Shown here one piece after another: positions 33,021 to 44,999 of a DNA stretch of 64,000 nucleotides; the first letter of the stretch is position 1; the number at the start of each line of letters is the position of its first letter. Made by a program: the position numbers and the translations under genes. The notes under the pieces were generated by a model that was not told where the DNA came from, did no database searches, and saw nothing but the letters and a program-made list of their open reading frames with translations. The DNA comes from Ursus arctos (taxonomy: Eukaryota; Chordata; Mammalia; Carnivora; Ursidae): assembly GCF_023065955.2 (NCBI RefSeq), contig NW_026623078.1, forward strand, positions 9,434,199-9,498,198. Direction: 5' to 3'.

Positions 33021-34015
33021 TCAGTAAGACAAATTCAGACAAAATTGAAAGAATACTTTTGTGTTAGTCTGTGATGATTATATTTTCAATAGGCAATACT
33101 TTTTCCAAGTGAGTTGCTGACCTTTAGAGAAAAGAATGGTGTTCTGGCACTGGATGAAGGGGAAACTTGCAAGCAATGATATAAGAATGGGAAATGTCTC
33201 TTTCCCTTACTTGTACCATTTTCTAGCACTAGAAATTACGTGTAGAGGTGCAAGGATTATGAGTTAGAGTGAAGAGTTACCTCGTAAGAATTGCCTCGTA
33301 AGAGGTCAAGTATGGAAGACACTAGAGATGTTTTTGTGTGGATGAAACAAGTAGAGGTATTCAACTCACTCGTAGCCTGTGGGTGATTTTTAGTGAAGGA
33401 ACTGTCTTTCTTGACATGTTTTTCCTTATTTTACCCAATCAAATCCATTTGCCTACTGCTTCCTCTTTTATCTCCTCAGTTTTCAAACCAATGCACAGTA
33501 TGCCACTAAGCATTTAGTACTGATGTGCTGTGTGGAGGCTGAGACCACGGCCGCTGTCTTTTAACTCAAATAGTAAGTAATGACGAAAGCTAATTTCACT
33601 GAAAGGTAACACGTCAGTAATTGAATGTCATACTTATGGTAGAATTCAGTGTAAGCATTACTAGTTACTGACTTAGAAAGTTCATTTCTGCATATATATA
33701 ATATATGTATTATATAATGTTATATATAAATGTATTATATATAATTTTATAATTATATATTATGTATGTATAGTATAAAATATTTGATTAAATATTTTTA
33801 TATAATATGTAAAAATTATATACAAAATATATTATTATACATATTATGTTATCATATACATATTGGAAACCATGAGCATATATATTTTGTATACAATTTC
33901 ATTGCCTGCATCCAGATATTGAGAAACAGTACAGAACGATGAGAGTTTTCTCATGAAACACTCATCTATGATTAAAGTCTAAGTTGTGTGAAATTAATGG
34001 TTTAGAATTTCTTCA
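33021..34015. other. Unique sequence with AT-rich tract
   Basis: No gene recognised; includes the AT tract listed at 33690-33880. The repeated phrase 'acctcgtaagaa' / 'gcctcgtaagag' near 33281-33305 is a small local duplication. Confidence 0.45.
33690..33880. repeat. Long AT-rich tract
   Basis: About 190 bases of TATA, ATTATA and TATGTA units with very few G or C. Many short self-complementary segments could extrude hairpins. Confidence 0.85.
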
Positions 34016-34019
34016 AATT

Positions 34020-34110
34020 CAGAAATTTATTGAGGACTTTTTGCATGCCAGGCACTGTGCATTCACAACTCCATTTGAAGAACTCACAATCTAGTCTGGG
34101 ATAAGTTATT
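34020..34110 (-). repeat. MIR- or L2-like fragment
   Basis: 'tttattgaggactttttgca' and 'tgccaggcactgtgcattca' match the end of ancient mammalian repeats that carry the 'gccaggcactgtg' phrase. Too short for a family call. Confidence 0.45.
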
Positions 34111-34715
34111 TAAACTAAATATTTCAGTATCACTCACTAATATTTGTTTCAGAATTAAAGGAAAACAAGTCTAATCCAGGCTTCAGGGTTGTTGAGGAGT
34201 CATTCAATAGGCCGTGATAGCCAAACCAAATCCTTAAAAGATGAATGACCATTAGCGTCATCCTGGCCATTTGATATGCTTACAAGAAGGAAGGGAGGAA
34301 GGGATTCCTGTTGGAAATTAGAGCATGAAAAACGTCTTGGATCAGCTTTGATCATTTTATTTCCTAATTCCTTGGATGGCTCACTCTTGACATGACAAAA
34401 TGAAGTTGAGCTCTTTAGCTCAGCATCCAATGTCCTATACTTTTGGGTGGCAGCTTATTTTTCTAAATTCTTCCACAAAGATATGTATAATCAAATTTAC
34501 TTCCACTTGTAAGCTTTGTCTTTTCCTGTTCTTTGTGATTTTGCTTATCAGTAAATGAGTAAGGAACAATTTTGTCTTTGTTACTATATGTCTCCTTTCC
34601 ACTAATCTTTAAAGTAAAGTGAGTCCCCAAACAACCAGAAGGACTCAGCCCACTGTGGTGTTTTTTATAAGCTTTACCCTTTGGCTGGATTACCTGGTTC
34701 CACACCCACCTCCAC
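34111..34715. other. Unique sequence, no gene seen
   Basis: Two minus-strand open frames, 34200-34430 (76 codons) and 34463-34729 (88 codons), run consecutively but show no motif I recognise. Confidence 0.4.
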
Positions 34716-34880
34716 TGTTGTGCCACCACAGCTAAATTACTTGACCTCTCTGGCCTCAGGTTCCTAATTTATACAATAGAAATAATAAAATCTCTATCTC
34801 AGAGGGATTTTTTGAAGAATATATTAATTTTATTTTGAAAATTAAGTATGCTAGTAGGCATTGAATAAAATACATCAGAA
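34716..34880 (+). repeat. MIR SINE
   Basis: 'aaattacttgacctctctgg', 'cctcaggttcctaatttata', 'agtatgctagtaggcattga' follow the + strand MIR order with moderate divergence. Confidence 0.75.
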
Positions 34881-35004
34881 TTTCTATGAACGTTTGCAGC
34901 CATAATCTTCTCCCCTAACAGCTCTCGAATAGTTACTTCCACATAATAAGAAATAAGGTGTGACAGTTTATGTGTGCTAGATCAAGCTAGGTAGCTGACT
35001 TAGG

Positions 35005-35200
35005 AAGACTGGACAGTGCTTAAAGTCAGATAAACCTAGGTACATATCCAAGCTCTATCATTAACTGATTGTATGACCTTGGGTGTTATCATTAAACCTC
35101 GATGATTCAAAGTTGTTATCAAATTAAATGAATTTTTATAATGCTTTTGCCATTGTGATTCACAAATAATGGACACTTAATAAATAACCTTATTATGTCT
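35005..35200 (+). repeat. MIR SINE
   Basis: 'gacagtgcttaaagtcagat', 'ccaagctctatcattaactg', 'gtatgaccttgggtgttatc' and 'ggacacttaataaataa' are the MIR tRNA-related part, core and 3' end in order. Confidence 0.78.
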
Positions 35201-35294
35201 TAATTGTATCACTAATAATAGTAGTAATAATTATTGTTAAATGATATAAACTAAAAGATAATTTGCATGTGAGGTTATAAGACACCCTTATATT

Positions 35295-35380
35295 TTAAGG
35301 TTTGAACATCAGCTTTAGGAGCTGAACTTTGAGAATTATTTTACCTCTCTGAGTATCAATTTTCTCTTCCTTGTCAGACT
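35295..35380 (+). repeat. Possible third MIR fragment
   Basis: 'atcagctttaggagctgaac' followed by 'ttttacctctctgagtatca' and 'attttctcttccttgtc' fits the first half of a MIR. Short and diverged. Confidence 0.5.
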
Positions 35381-38300
35381 GTATATTCATGTTTCAACTA
35401 TGTTTGAACATAGCCTTTTAATATGATTTCCCTTACTGTAGGAATTGGAAAGCCAAACACAAGATTTTACCAGATTGCCTAGTGGCTGGGATTCCAGATG
35501 CATTTTGGATCCAGTCAGTCAGATGCTGGTGGGAGAACTGGAGAATGTAAGCAAGGCACAGGCTTCGATGTTGCTCGCCATGCATGTCCTCTGTGCTGGC
35601 AACCATTTGGGCAGACAGGCATTGGGCTTTCCTGCAGAAGTGTTCTGTCACAGCCATCTCAAGTGCTGAAAGCAAGACATTTGCTATTCATTTCATGATG
35701 GTACTTACAAATAAACAAGGCATCATAGCTCTTCTTCTTGGTCAGCAGCTCATGTGAGAAACTATAAAAGCAGATTACTAGCTTACATTTGAGGTGGTGT
35801 TTTCTTGGAGCTGAGGTTTCAGAGGCATATTCTCAGTTCCCTACATCTTGAGTGTCACAGATTTACCATTTTCCTTGGCAGCGTGTTCTAAAGCATTATT
35901 TTGAAATCATTTTTGGAGGTAAAGCATAGAACAGTTTTTTTGAGTCCCACCAAAATTGTGTTTACTCTTCTTCTCTCCTTTCAGCTTAAGGCAGGTAGAA
36001 TGTTTTAGGTTATTTGCACAAGAATCCTGTGGTGATAGTGATGGTGCTGGTGGTGGTTTTGAACACGATGACTGGCCTTCTAAGCTATTCTTTTCTTTTT
36101 TTTTAATACAACATTAATGAAGAAGAGGAAGATCAAAGCTGCTGCTTATTACACAGACAAAACATTCTTAGATCTTTGTATTAGGGAATGTTCAGGACAT
36201 AGTTATTAGTCTACTTTGTTGAAAGGGCATTTTAAATTAAATGAATGAGTGCTAAGTGTAATAGAAAAAAGACTTCAGATAACTTTGATTTTGAATAAGC
36301 ATATAAGAAAGGAGCATCATACAGGTCTGTTGAAGGACATTAGTGCTGGTTATTCATTTGCGTCCACAGAGCTCTGATGGTTTACAAACTGCTTCAGATG
36401 TTACAGACAGCATTCTGAAGGAAAGTCAAAGGTCTAGCACATTTTCTGTTATGTCTTTGCACTTGTATAAATTAAAGCTACCAAAATGCCTTTCATTTCT
36501 TTTTAATTTAAATTTGGTCAAAAGATGTACTCTAGCTGCAATTTTGTATAGTTCTATATCAAATCATATTTTCCAGGGAAATTACTATAAAACCCTAAAA
36601 ATAGAAGTTTATAATAGAAAGTGCCAGTTTAATTCATGAAAACCCACGGAAGCACAATAATGTGAATTTCTTCAGTGAATTACACTCAGTGTATGGCAGA
36701 TAAAAGTCTGCATAAAGGAAAGAAGTACTAAAGGAATGCATTGATTCTGGAAAAACCAACACACTGCTCCTATCACTTTCTGGCTACAGTAAAAATTATT
36801 TCGAGGGTTTTTATTAAATTGCATGTATTGTTCATAATTGTTGTTGTGGCTGAGAAAATAAAGACTGGTGAATGTCCAAAAATAAAGCAACCTAGACTAT
36901 AGTTAAGTTGACAAAATCTATGGTATAATTGGATAGAGAACAGAACCTATTTTAAGGTCAAGCCTTCCAGTTTGAGATCAAAATTCCCTTTCTAGGTAAG
37001 TGTTTTTATTTATTTAAATATTTAAAATATCAGTTTCCATGAGTTCTCAGAAATAGGCAAATAATTTGTAGTTCCAATTTTTTTTTTTTTGTATAACATA
37101 AAAGCACAAAATTTGAATGTAGAAAATAAAGGAGCAGGTAGGGTTTTTTTTTTTTTTTTTTTTTTGGCTTAAGATTCTTCTTGTAATCTTGAAAATGGAT
37201 GTTTAAAACAGTATTTATTTAAATGGATGATGTTTCTTTGTTTAAGTGTAAATGAAATTAGTTTCACTCTTAGGGCAAGAGAAAGGTTAACACAAATAGC
37301 AGAAAATACTGAATAGCACATTAACTCTAATTCTAATTGGATCAACTGGCTTGTTTCAATGTTAACTTTATAGTCAATGTTATTATTTTCCTGTGTCAGT
37401 GAAACATTTATTTTGCATCCATGTTTTTGCTAGAGAATGTTAATCTGGGTGATGTTCTGACCTGACTTATTACATTGTAACTTATTTAATTGGACCGAGT
37501 CTTTCTTATGTCACTTTTAGTGCCTGTGCTTAGTGGGTGATAGATGCCTGTTCAGCTGAGTACATGGATTTGCGATGTTGTAAACATTTAGCTTTATTAC
37601 ATGTTTTCTATCTTATTTAATTTAACTTTTTTTATTATTTTCATCAACATTCTTATTCTCTTCATTTCTTTTTTTGTTTTAGAATATCTCCATCCATCTT
37701 GCACCCACTTCTCAATCCTTTTGAGGGATTTTTGAGCAATTTTAATTAACCATATTTAATATGGTGCCTATAGAAATAAGACAATGGTCTGTCTAAAAGT
37801 ACACAGTGCCGTAAACATTTATTTTAAAACATGGAAGCTCAAGTATGAAGCTCAGATCATATTATTGTAGGGACTGAGGCCAGGTACCATAGCCACGGTA
37901 GGATAAGTGGAGGCCAGGAACTTCCTCCACATGGAGATCACCTATAAACAATATTAGAAAATGAACAAGAGAGGATCTGGGTATGACACCTCCGTCTTCC
38001 AGGGTCACTTCAAATGGACCCCTTTTTGGCTTTCCACAAATTAATTCGCAAATCCTTTTCAGATTGTTTAATGAGATTACCTTATGTTATTTGTCTGGTC
38101 TCATCTTATAGCATCTGTCATATATTTATATTTATTATTATAATATTTATAAATTTCCCTTTCACATAGCTACTCATCTTATTATCTTATTATCTCCTTA
38201 CAGAAGGATTATATACTTCTTCCCTTCAGAATGCAGATGTACCCATATAATTTGGATATGGTTCAATAAAATGTGATTAGAAATAATGTATATTACTCCC

Positions 38301-40325
38301 AGAAAAAGGCATTAAGACCCCAAATTGTGGTTCGCCATATTGCCTTTTTCTGTGTATGGTAAGCCATATAATGTCCCCAAATATGTTTCTTCTACTCTGT
38401 TTACTCTTATGGTCCCTGACATTGTTATATTCTGATCAGCAGTAGCTTGTCAGTTTATGTTTTGGACACATATGAAGAAGAAGGTCCTGTACAGATTAAC
38501 GTAATTCCTAACTGCATTTTTCCTTGCTTGCATAATCTTCTCTTATGGAGCAGAGCCAACGGAGTAGCATGAGTGTTGCACATTTTATTGTTTGTCCTAT
38601 GTTAAAATATTCCTATTGAACTTTTATCAAATAGTGTAGATACTTGAATTTACAAAAATCTTTTCGTTTTCATAACTCATGGAATTATTTTCCTTTTGAT
38701 GGTAAACCTTGAGAGCACTTCTCAAGACAAGATAGCCAACATATGATAAAATATAATTGGCCTTTCATACATGTAAGTTTATTGAATTGAATAAGTCCAT
38801 ACCTTATACGCCAGGATGAAATTTCTATTATCATTCCAAAAAAGATACGATATCAAAGACTCAATAAAAATATCACTCTATGCAACAACAAAGAAATTGT
38901 AATATCCTCCTTGTAAAAAAGATGTACTATATTCCTCTGTTTACTTTTTTACATGCTCATGTAAACAAGAAAAAGCAAATCATATACATTAATTACCATA
39001 GCTTCTGTAAATATTTATATAGGAATGTGTTTATCAAAGATATTTGCTATTTTATGTGACCTTTAAAAAAAAAACCCTGTAGTTTGGATTTACAATTTTG
39101 TTTTAAAACATATCCATTTTTCTAAAGCTTTAAATGCTAGGGTCACATTTCTAAAACAGTCATTGTTTTGTTTTTAATGAAAATTTTGCGTTCTCTGTAT
39201 GGGCATTCACGTGGATACACTTACATATACATGCATTCAGGTAAAAACGAATATTGTAATTAACTCCTCTGAAAATCTAAATGTAAATTTCACTGTAAAT
39301 ATATATTTGGAAGCATATGGAAGTTTTTTTTTCTTCTCTTGTTTTGTTTTCTTTCAAAACATTGACCTTGATAATTTATAACCACCAAAACCAGTAATTG
39401 GAGGAAATAGAAAAGGCCTCTGAGCTAATAGACTTATGAATACATGCTGTTGGAAATAGAATTCTCAAAAAAGTAACACCAGAAAAAAGCCCGAAGGTAG
39501 AATGAAAAGTGATACTACTGATAAATGGAAAATATCATTTACTTGGTCTCAGCAAAGTTAAAATATGTCCTTCTTAGCAAGTTTGAGATATATTCCTGCC
39601 CAAATTTCTCACAGAGTTTTCTAATGAGAAAATAGTGACTTGGAATGAAATCTTATTGGAAGAAACTCAATTTTATATACCAGAGGAACAAAATAAACTA
39701 GTACCAACATGATTAATTAGTTAATTTTAGCAGAACTGTAGCATTCAGATACTTACCTTCTTCAACTCCATGATTTTTTGCCTTAATGTGTTATAGAATA
39801 AGGATGAGGTGAAATTGGATGAACTACCCAGAGGTGATTGAACATTCTTTGACAGCTGTTACGTCTCAATAAACTTAATTGCATGTCCACTATACCCTAT
39901 AAAAACATGAGACATACCATCTCCTTGCGTCATGGAAAGGTGAAAAGCTCAAATGCATGATTGTTTACATTTTTGCCATTAATAGATAAGGAAAACATAA
40001 TGATACCCTCATTATGTGTATGATTCATAGTGGTTTTTAAAATTTTTCACTCTAGAAACACAGTTAATTTTTCCCACAGACAACAATTATTTTCCTTGTA
40101 TTTAAATCTCTATAAACAAGTTCATTTTGGGACTTGTACAAGCCAGGGGTAGAGAAACATTTCCGTTAGTATAATAAAGTGTGTGTGGCATGCTGTAGGT
40201 GCATACAGACTTGTCAGGGTAAAACTTCTTGAGCTGGTTGTGGAATAGGGAATAATTGACTCAGAAATTAATTTTTTTAAATGTCCAAATTCAGCCCCTG
40301 ACATGAGAACATCTTTTATTCAAAT
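35381..40325. other. About 5 kb without recognised elements
   Basis: The longest stretch in the window with almost no recognisable young insertion. It contains two poly-T runs (about 37078-37091 and 37144-37165) and an inverted repeat at 38300-38352. Opposite-strand frames at 35433-35698 and others are under 100 codons and unrecognised. Old decayed repeats could be hidden here; no host exon was identified, but short exons with no long frame cannot be ruled out. Confidence 0.45.
37144..37165. repeat. Poly-T tract
   Basis: 22 consecutive T residues after 'gtaggg'. No retroelement body is recognisable on either side. Confidence 0.9.
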
Positions 40326-41426
40326 GATGACATGAAAAGTAAGATTCTCACTGGATTCAACAATTGTTTTTAACTGGAATGTTTAATCCATTAATATTGA
40401 ATCTAATTATTAACCTGTTGGTTTTGATGAATATGTTTTCATTATGGGCTTTTTGTTGGTACTCTGTTTTTTTCTTCCCTTCGTGTGGATTGGAAAGGGA
40501 AGTCATGATCTTATGACCTCCAATAAAGTTTTGCTTCCAATAAAACCAACAGAAAACAGAATAGCCAAATAATCACTGGAAATCTGAGAGGGAACGATTT
40601 CATTCTTTATCAACCTGTCTGCCTCTTCAAAAAGATAGCAGTGCAAGATAATAGGATCTCCTCCTCCAAAGTGGAAAACCGTGTCATCTTTCACTTCCAC
40701 CCAACCCAATATATATTCTGAGTTGCTAAAATGGAAACTGTGGTTCACACTGGGCTTGGGGGTGGGGGGAGAGGGATTTTAGATTTCATATGAGTAAGTG
40801 TTGAAATGAATAAGTCTGAATTTTAAATGAAATTAAAATGCCTTTTAAAAAATTATTTTGAAAAAATTCAAATGTACATAAATAATTTGAGAACATTGTA
40901 ATACAACCACATTGCTGCTCATCTTCAATAATTATCAACATGTGGGTAATTTTATTTCATATACAAACCTGACCTCCCAATTATTTTCTCTCTTTTTGAA
41001 TGTTTTAACACAATTCTAAGACTTCAATTTAATCTACAAATCTTCAGGACATATCTCTATGAGATAACAACACTTTTAAAAGACAAAACAATAATATACC
41101 TAAAAATTAAATAATAATTCCTTAATGTTATCTAATATCCAGTTCATCTTCAAAATTTCTCAACCAAACCATAAATAACTTTTTATCGAGGTTCTTTTTT
41201 TTGTTTGTTTTTTTGTGTGTTTTTTTTAAGCAGGGTAAAAATAAGATTACTATGTTGCATTTGGTCTGTATGTCTCTTAAATTTCTATTAAACCATACAG
41301 TTCCAAATACTCCCTTCTTTGTTTCTATTTATTTGTTAGGTAAATTGGGCATTGGGCTCTGTCTTGAGAATTTAGCACATTTTTCAATGTATGATGCTCC
41401 CTCTGTGGAATCTTTTCGCAGGTTTC
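40326..41426 (-). mobile_element. Old L1 (L1ME-like) 3' region, left half
   Basis: 40830-41426 reads, on the + strand, like the reverse of an L1ME-type 3' region ('agattactatgttgcatttg', 'gtctgtatgtctcttaaatt'). The 40340-40480 part ('tccattaatattgaatctaa') recalls antisense L1 ORF2. It ends at the retroviral LTR and continues beyond the provirus at about 47964, showing the retrovirus inserted into it. The 40500-40800 part is unassigned. Confidence 0.6.
40503..40748 (-). other. 81-codon open frame of unknown status
   Basis: An uninterrupted frame on the minus strand starts at an ATG near 40748 and ends at 40503. Its composition is balanced (acidic, aromatic and aliphatic residues, including ILHCYLFEEADRLIKNE) rather than low complexity, which stands out among the frames here. 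I recognise no family, signal peptide or membrane helix. No splice context or promoter was identified and chance is a fair explanation. Confidence 0.2.
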
Positions 41427-41892
41427 TGTTGGTTCATAAGCTCCTCAGGAGCTTCCTGGATGTGATCTGAAACTGGCCTCCTTATACACAGAGAGCAAGG
41501 AGAGACAGAAGAAAGAGGCAAGGCACGCTAGCTGGGTAGGTGGCAGGTTTAATAAGCAAGGGAACTTATATACAAGACTTGTCTTGGGGGCCAACAAGTC
41601 AAGTGGATCACACAAGAATCATAAAAGTTTATATAATAGAGGCCTTAACTGAGCTCTGTGATGCATATCGGCCAGATGATCTCAGCACCATATCACCATC
41701 TTAAGGCTGTGTCCTTGGAGCAGCCTCTGGGGATGGGGAAGGCAAGCAGAACACACATTCCTAGGACAGGGAAGGGGGTGAGGAACCTCTAATTGACCTA
41801 TCTAGCTCCCAAGTCAAACAGTGGTCATGCCCCTTGATGACTTCTCCCCACATTCCACCCCTCAGTGACCCGCTCCTACACTTTCATATGCA
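41427..41892 (-). repeat. 3' LTR of the ERV
   Basis: Shares with the other LTR 'tttaataagcaagggaactt', 'gacttgtcttggg', 'ggccttaactgagctc', 'ggctgtgtccttggagcagc' and 'cagcctctggggatggggaa'. On the inner side a C-rich stretch (cccctcccccccaacc, 41893-41908) is the purine-rich polypurine tract when read on the minus strand, supporting this as the 3' LTR. The inner edge at 'atgca' is inferred from that tract. The outer edge is set by tgttggttc matching the other LTR. Confidence 0.82.
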
Positions 41893-41912
41893 CCCCTCCC
41901 CCCCAACCTTCT
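41893..41912 (-). promoter_or_regulatory. Polypurine tract of the ERV
   Basis: Read on the minus strand this is a run of G and A directly upstream of the 3' LTR, the usual primer site for plus-strand DNA synthesis. Identification rests on composition and position. Confidence 0.6.
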
Positions 41913-42099
41913 GCAGTGTGTCCTGAGCCCAAACAGGGGTTTCATGAGCAAAGAGGTAGCTCCTTTGGCTACTATCTAGCTGCATTGGAGGCAGATGCTA
42001 CAACAAGAGAAAACACAGATTAAGACAGTGATTTTCAAAATCATTCACAACTTTTTCTATCAAGAGCCCCATGATCTGAACCACTGCTTTATTAAGTCT

Positions 42100-43060
42100 C
42101 GTATACTGTGGGTCAGATTACTCAGGGCATTCACTTGTGCCTCATGTGATTTAATAAAGGTGATACATTAGCAGACTTATGGATATGAACACACAGCACT
42201 CTGTTTAGATAACAGCATAGGTGTCTCCTTGTGAAGCAGTTATAACGTCCAAGGCTATCCTATTTTGGAGGACAGCTTTCCTCATCAGAAACATTTCAGT
42301 GTTCAGTAAGGACAGGTTTTGTTGGCCCTCCTTCAAGGCTTGTTGAGTGAATTTAGTAAAGGTTTCTATGTGTTCCATAATGTCCTCAAGGCCAATGGAG
42401 GAAACAAAGATGGCGGCCAAGTGATAATATCAGTGAAAGACAGAACACGTCAAACTGGCCTTGAGGAAAAGAGGATTGGCAGCCATTATTACGATAGGGC
42501 AGATTCTTCCCTGTGCCCAGGGAATGCCCAGGGGGTAACAGCCCAATCACCCAGGTAGAAGCTATGACCAAAGAATTGTATTCCACAACCATTGGTCTTC
42601 CTTTGGTGCTACCCAATAAATATGTGGGCAGTGTGACCAGTCAGTGTCAAATCAGTCACTACCCCTTAACATGACAGAAGGCCTACACAGCTTCAGTAGT
42701 ATCCATCCCATTTTTGGGCTGAGTACTAGCCCTACTTTGTTCTTTAATGTACTGCGTTAAGATCTTCCAATCCATTCTTTGGAGTGGTGAGCTCCACCAT
42801 GGCAATCCTGATGAGCTACTGAGGGGCAGCTGCTCACATACCCAACAGTTGGATTGATTTCTTTGTTGGGCATACTAGTTGCCCACTGTAAAAACACATT
42901 TCTGTCAGGTGCTCATTCCATGGCCAGATACCACAGGCACAGCAGAAGTCTAAGGCTGAAATGATGGATAGTAGAAACTTTTGTATGGGAAGGTCTTTTT
43001 CTTCTATAAGAATCACTTTTGTGGCCTGATATTTTAGATGTTAATGTGGCTGCAGCTTTA
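42100..43060 (-). pseudogene. ERV env remnant with transmembrane-subunit motif
   Basis: The retroviral transmembrane subunit drives membrane fusion. Minus-strand frame 42205-42420 holds a heptad-like stretch followed by VLQNRIALDVITASQG, which resembles the conserved immunosuppressive-like domain. Directly downstream, in the same frame after a stop, comes TECC. The downstream CC pair of a CX6CC motif is present, but the position of its first cysteine is tyrosine (GDTYAVI). A further minus frame, 42834-43016, with several cysteines may be surface-subunit sequence. No intact fusion peptide or membrane anchor is visible. Stops and frameshifts make it non-coding. Confidence 0.7.
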
Positions 43061-43479
43061 AGAATTTGACAAGGTTGTGCATACCAAACATGTTGGTTAG
43101 AAGAGGCAACACTCTCAGGCTTGAGGATATGGACTGGGGAAGGGATACGCTAAACAAAAACCCTCACCTTCTCTCTTTCCATGGCTTTTGTTCCATTCCA
43201 TGCATTAGTGTGTTTCCAGCTTATAGTAAGACATTAGGATCCCAGCAGAGAAGTGTGTAGTTCTCCTTTACCCAAAGGTGCAAAGCAACTCGCCCATACT
43301 GGCATGATAACCCACTGCAAATTCTAGTAGATAACTCCTTTCCCAAGTGTGATGGGGCTTGGTGTTCTCAGCAGCATAGCACATTGATCCACAGTGAGAG
43401 GGCAATTGTTGTTTCTTGTGACTTCCAAACCTTAATAATATTGAGTGCCTTGGCAGGATTCCCTAGTTCAGCATATGGG

Positions 43480-44215
43480 ACCACAGGCCCTACTGGTTGG
43501 CCATTCAAATGCTTTAAAGCCTGAGACAGTACTTTAGTTTACCTAGCCAAAGTGGTTTTACCTTTTAACAATTTAATTGGCTGCTTTAATATTCCATTTT
43601 TCCTTTTTACCAACCCTGCTGCTAGTGGAGATGGCACCTACATGACATTTCATGATTTTTGTTCAAACTTGCATATCATGACCTTTGAAATGTGACCCTT
43701 GATTACTGTCCACTCAGCAAGGATATCCATACATGGTACTCAGATTCTCTAATTCCCTAATGGTAGCACTTTGTTTAGGCCAGATCAGTGCCCACATGAA
43801 CCAAAGCAAATTTTAGAACACTCACTCAGAGGGAAGGGGCCAATATAATCAATTTGCCAATCCCTCACAAGCTGGGAACTCCAGTAGATTGCCTCAGATT
43901 CCTTTGGCAACACCTTGGGCATTGTTTAGAACACACAGGATATGTTGTTACCCCATTAACCAAGTCATTATATTTCAAGGGCAAATCATCATTCTTGTAA
44001 TATACTATCTCATCCGGCCTCTGTGGCCACTCTTCTATGCATTCAATCTGCTGTATTTATTGAAGAATCAGTTGTTAGGGCTCCTACCTGAACTAGGACA
44101 TCCCTTCCTGATTGCTAGAAGGTGTCATGAACTGGGACATGAAAGACAGTGAAGACAGCCTGAGGTTCTTGCAGATAGACCCAAATGTCTTTCCACATAT
44201 CCTGACACAACAAGG
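43480..44215 (-). pseudogene. ERV integrase remnant
   Basis: Integrase joins viral DNA to the host genome with a D,D-35-E catalytic triad. On the minus strand a segment near 43590-43640 reads GLVKRKNGILK, corresponding to the conserved patch around the catalytic glutamate; the glutamate position is lysine here. Upstream, near 44110-44150, a VFHVPVH string fits the end of the RNase H and connection region. Downstream text (LNGQPVGPVVPYAELG, near 43470-43510) fits the integrase C-terminal part. Stops occur throughout, and the N-terminal HHCC zinc site could not be confirmed. Confidence 0.72.
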
Positions 44216-44224
44216 GCTAATTCA

Positions 44225-44600
44225 TGAACACCCACTCCTTGGCTTCCCATTATCCAAGCCATAAGATTAATCTGTTAAGAATGGCTCAGCTGTCAGTTCA
44301 AAGGGTTAATTTTCTAGGACTCATGAGTGATCACCAGCCAGACAGCTTTGAGCTCAGTCTACTAGCTGCTGTGGTTTGTTCCTGTTTCCATCCATATGAT
44401 GTCATTATTGCACTGAATAGTGACCACAGTCCTCTACTGGACCCATCTATATACCAGGCATCAGCAGGAATTTCCCTGTTCCCTCTCTGTAGGCTGCAAA
44501 GGATACCACAGAAACAAGGGTGGGGGCATGTTGGAGGATCTACATACTCTTCAGAGCCTAAAAGCACCCACATTTCTGGAGACAGTGGGCTGGTGGAAAG
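44225..44600 (-). pseudogene. ERV RNase H remnant
   Basis: RNase H degrades genomic RNA during reverse transcription. Minus-strand frame 44331-44573 contains AWYIDGSSRG, the block with the first catalytic aspartate. In the neighbouring frame, around 44275-44285, TDS marks another catalytic aspartate, after a WLVITHES stretch. The two are in different frames or separated by stops, so the domain is disabled. Order and spacing relative to the RT remnant (upstream, 45350-45540) and integrase (downstream) agree with a retroviral pol gene. Confidence 0.82.
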
Positions 44601-44999
44601 AGTGCTCGTTAGCTGTAACTAGGCATGCCTCTTAGTCAGTGGCGGTTTAAGCCATAGCAGAAGTGGATCACTGGAACATTTTTTCAACCCACCTCTTGAC
44701 AGGCAGGGAAGGGCTGGTCCCAACATGCTATTCCTTAGTGAGGGGCTCCACCTGGAGGAATGTTGTATACACTGTAGAAGCTGTTCTATGGGGACATAAT
44801 AGGTTCTGTCCCCTTCCAGAGCTGAGACCAAAAGCCTAGGGATAATCTCCTTCTCTTGTTTCTGCCACATGGCAAGCCCATAACGTCTGGAGTCAAAGAC
44901 ACCTCTAACTCAAATGACAGTCCTGTGTGGGGGATGCCAGAATTTTAACCTGCTTGTTGCATAACTCATTCCCACATGTGCCCTTTCTTTACCAGATGA

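Noticed and set aside
42205..42420. Env segment as a possibly functional captured (syncytin-like) gene
   Set aside because: The frame stops just after the immunosuppressive-like motif, a CX6CC cysteine position is substituted, and no intact fusion peptide or anchor is seen.
44224..44622. 132-codon plus-strand frame
   Set aside because: It is the antisense shadow of the ERV RNase H remnant; the retroviral motifs read on the minus strand.
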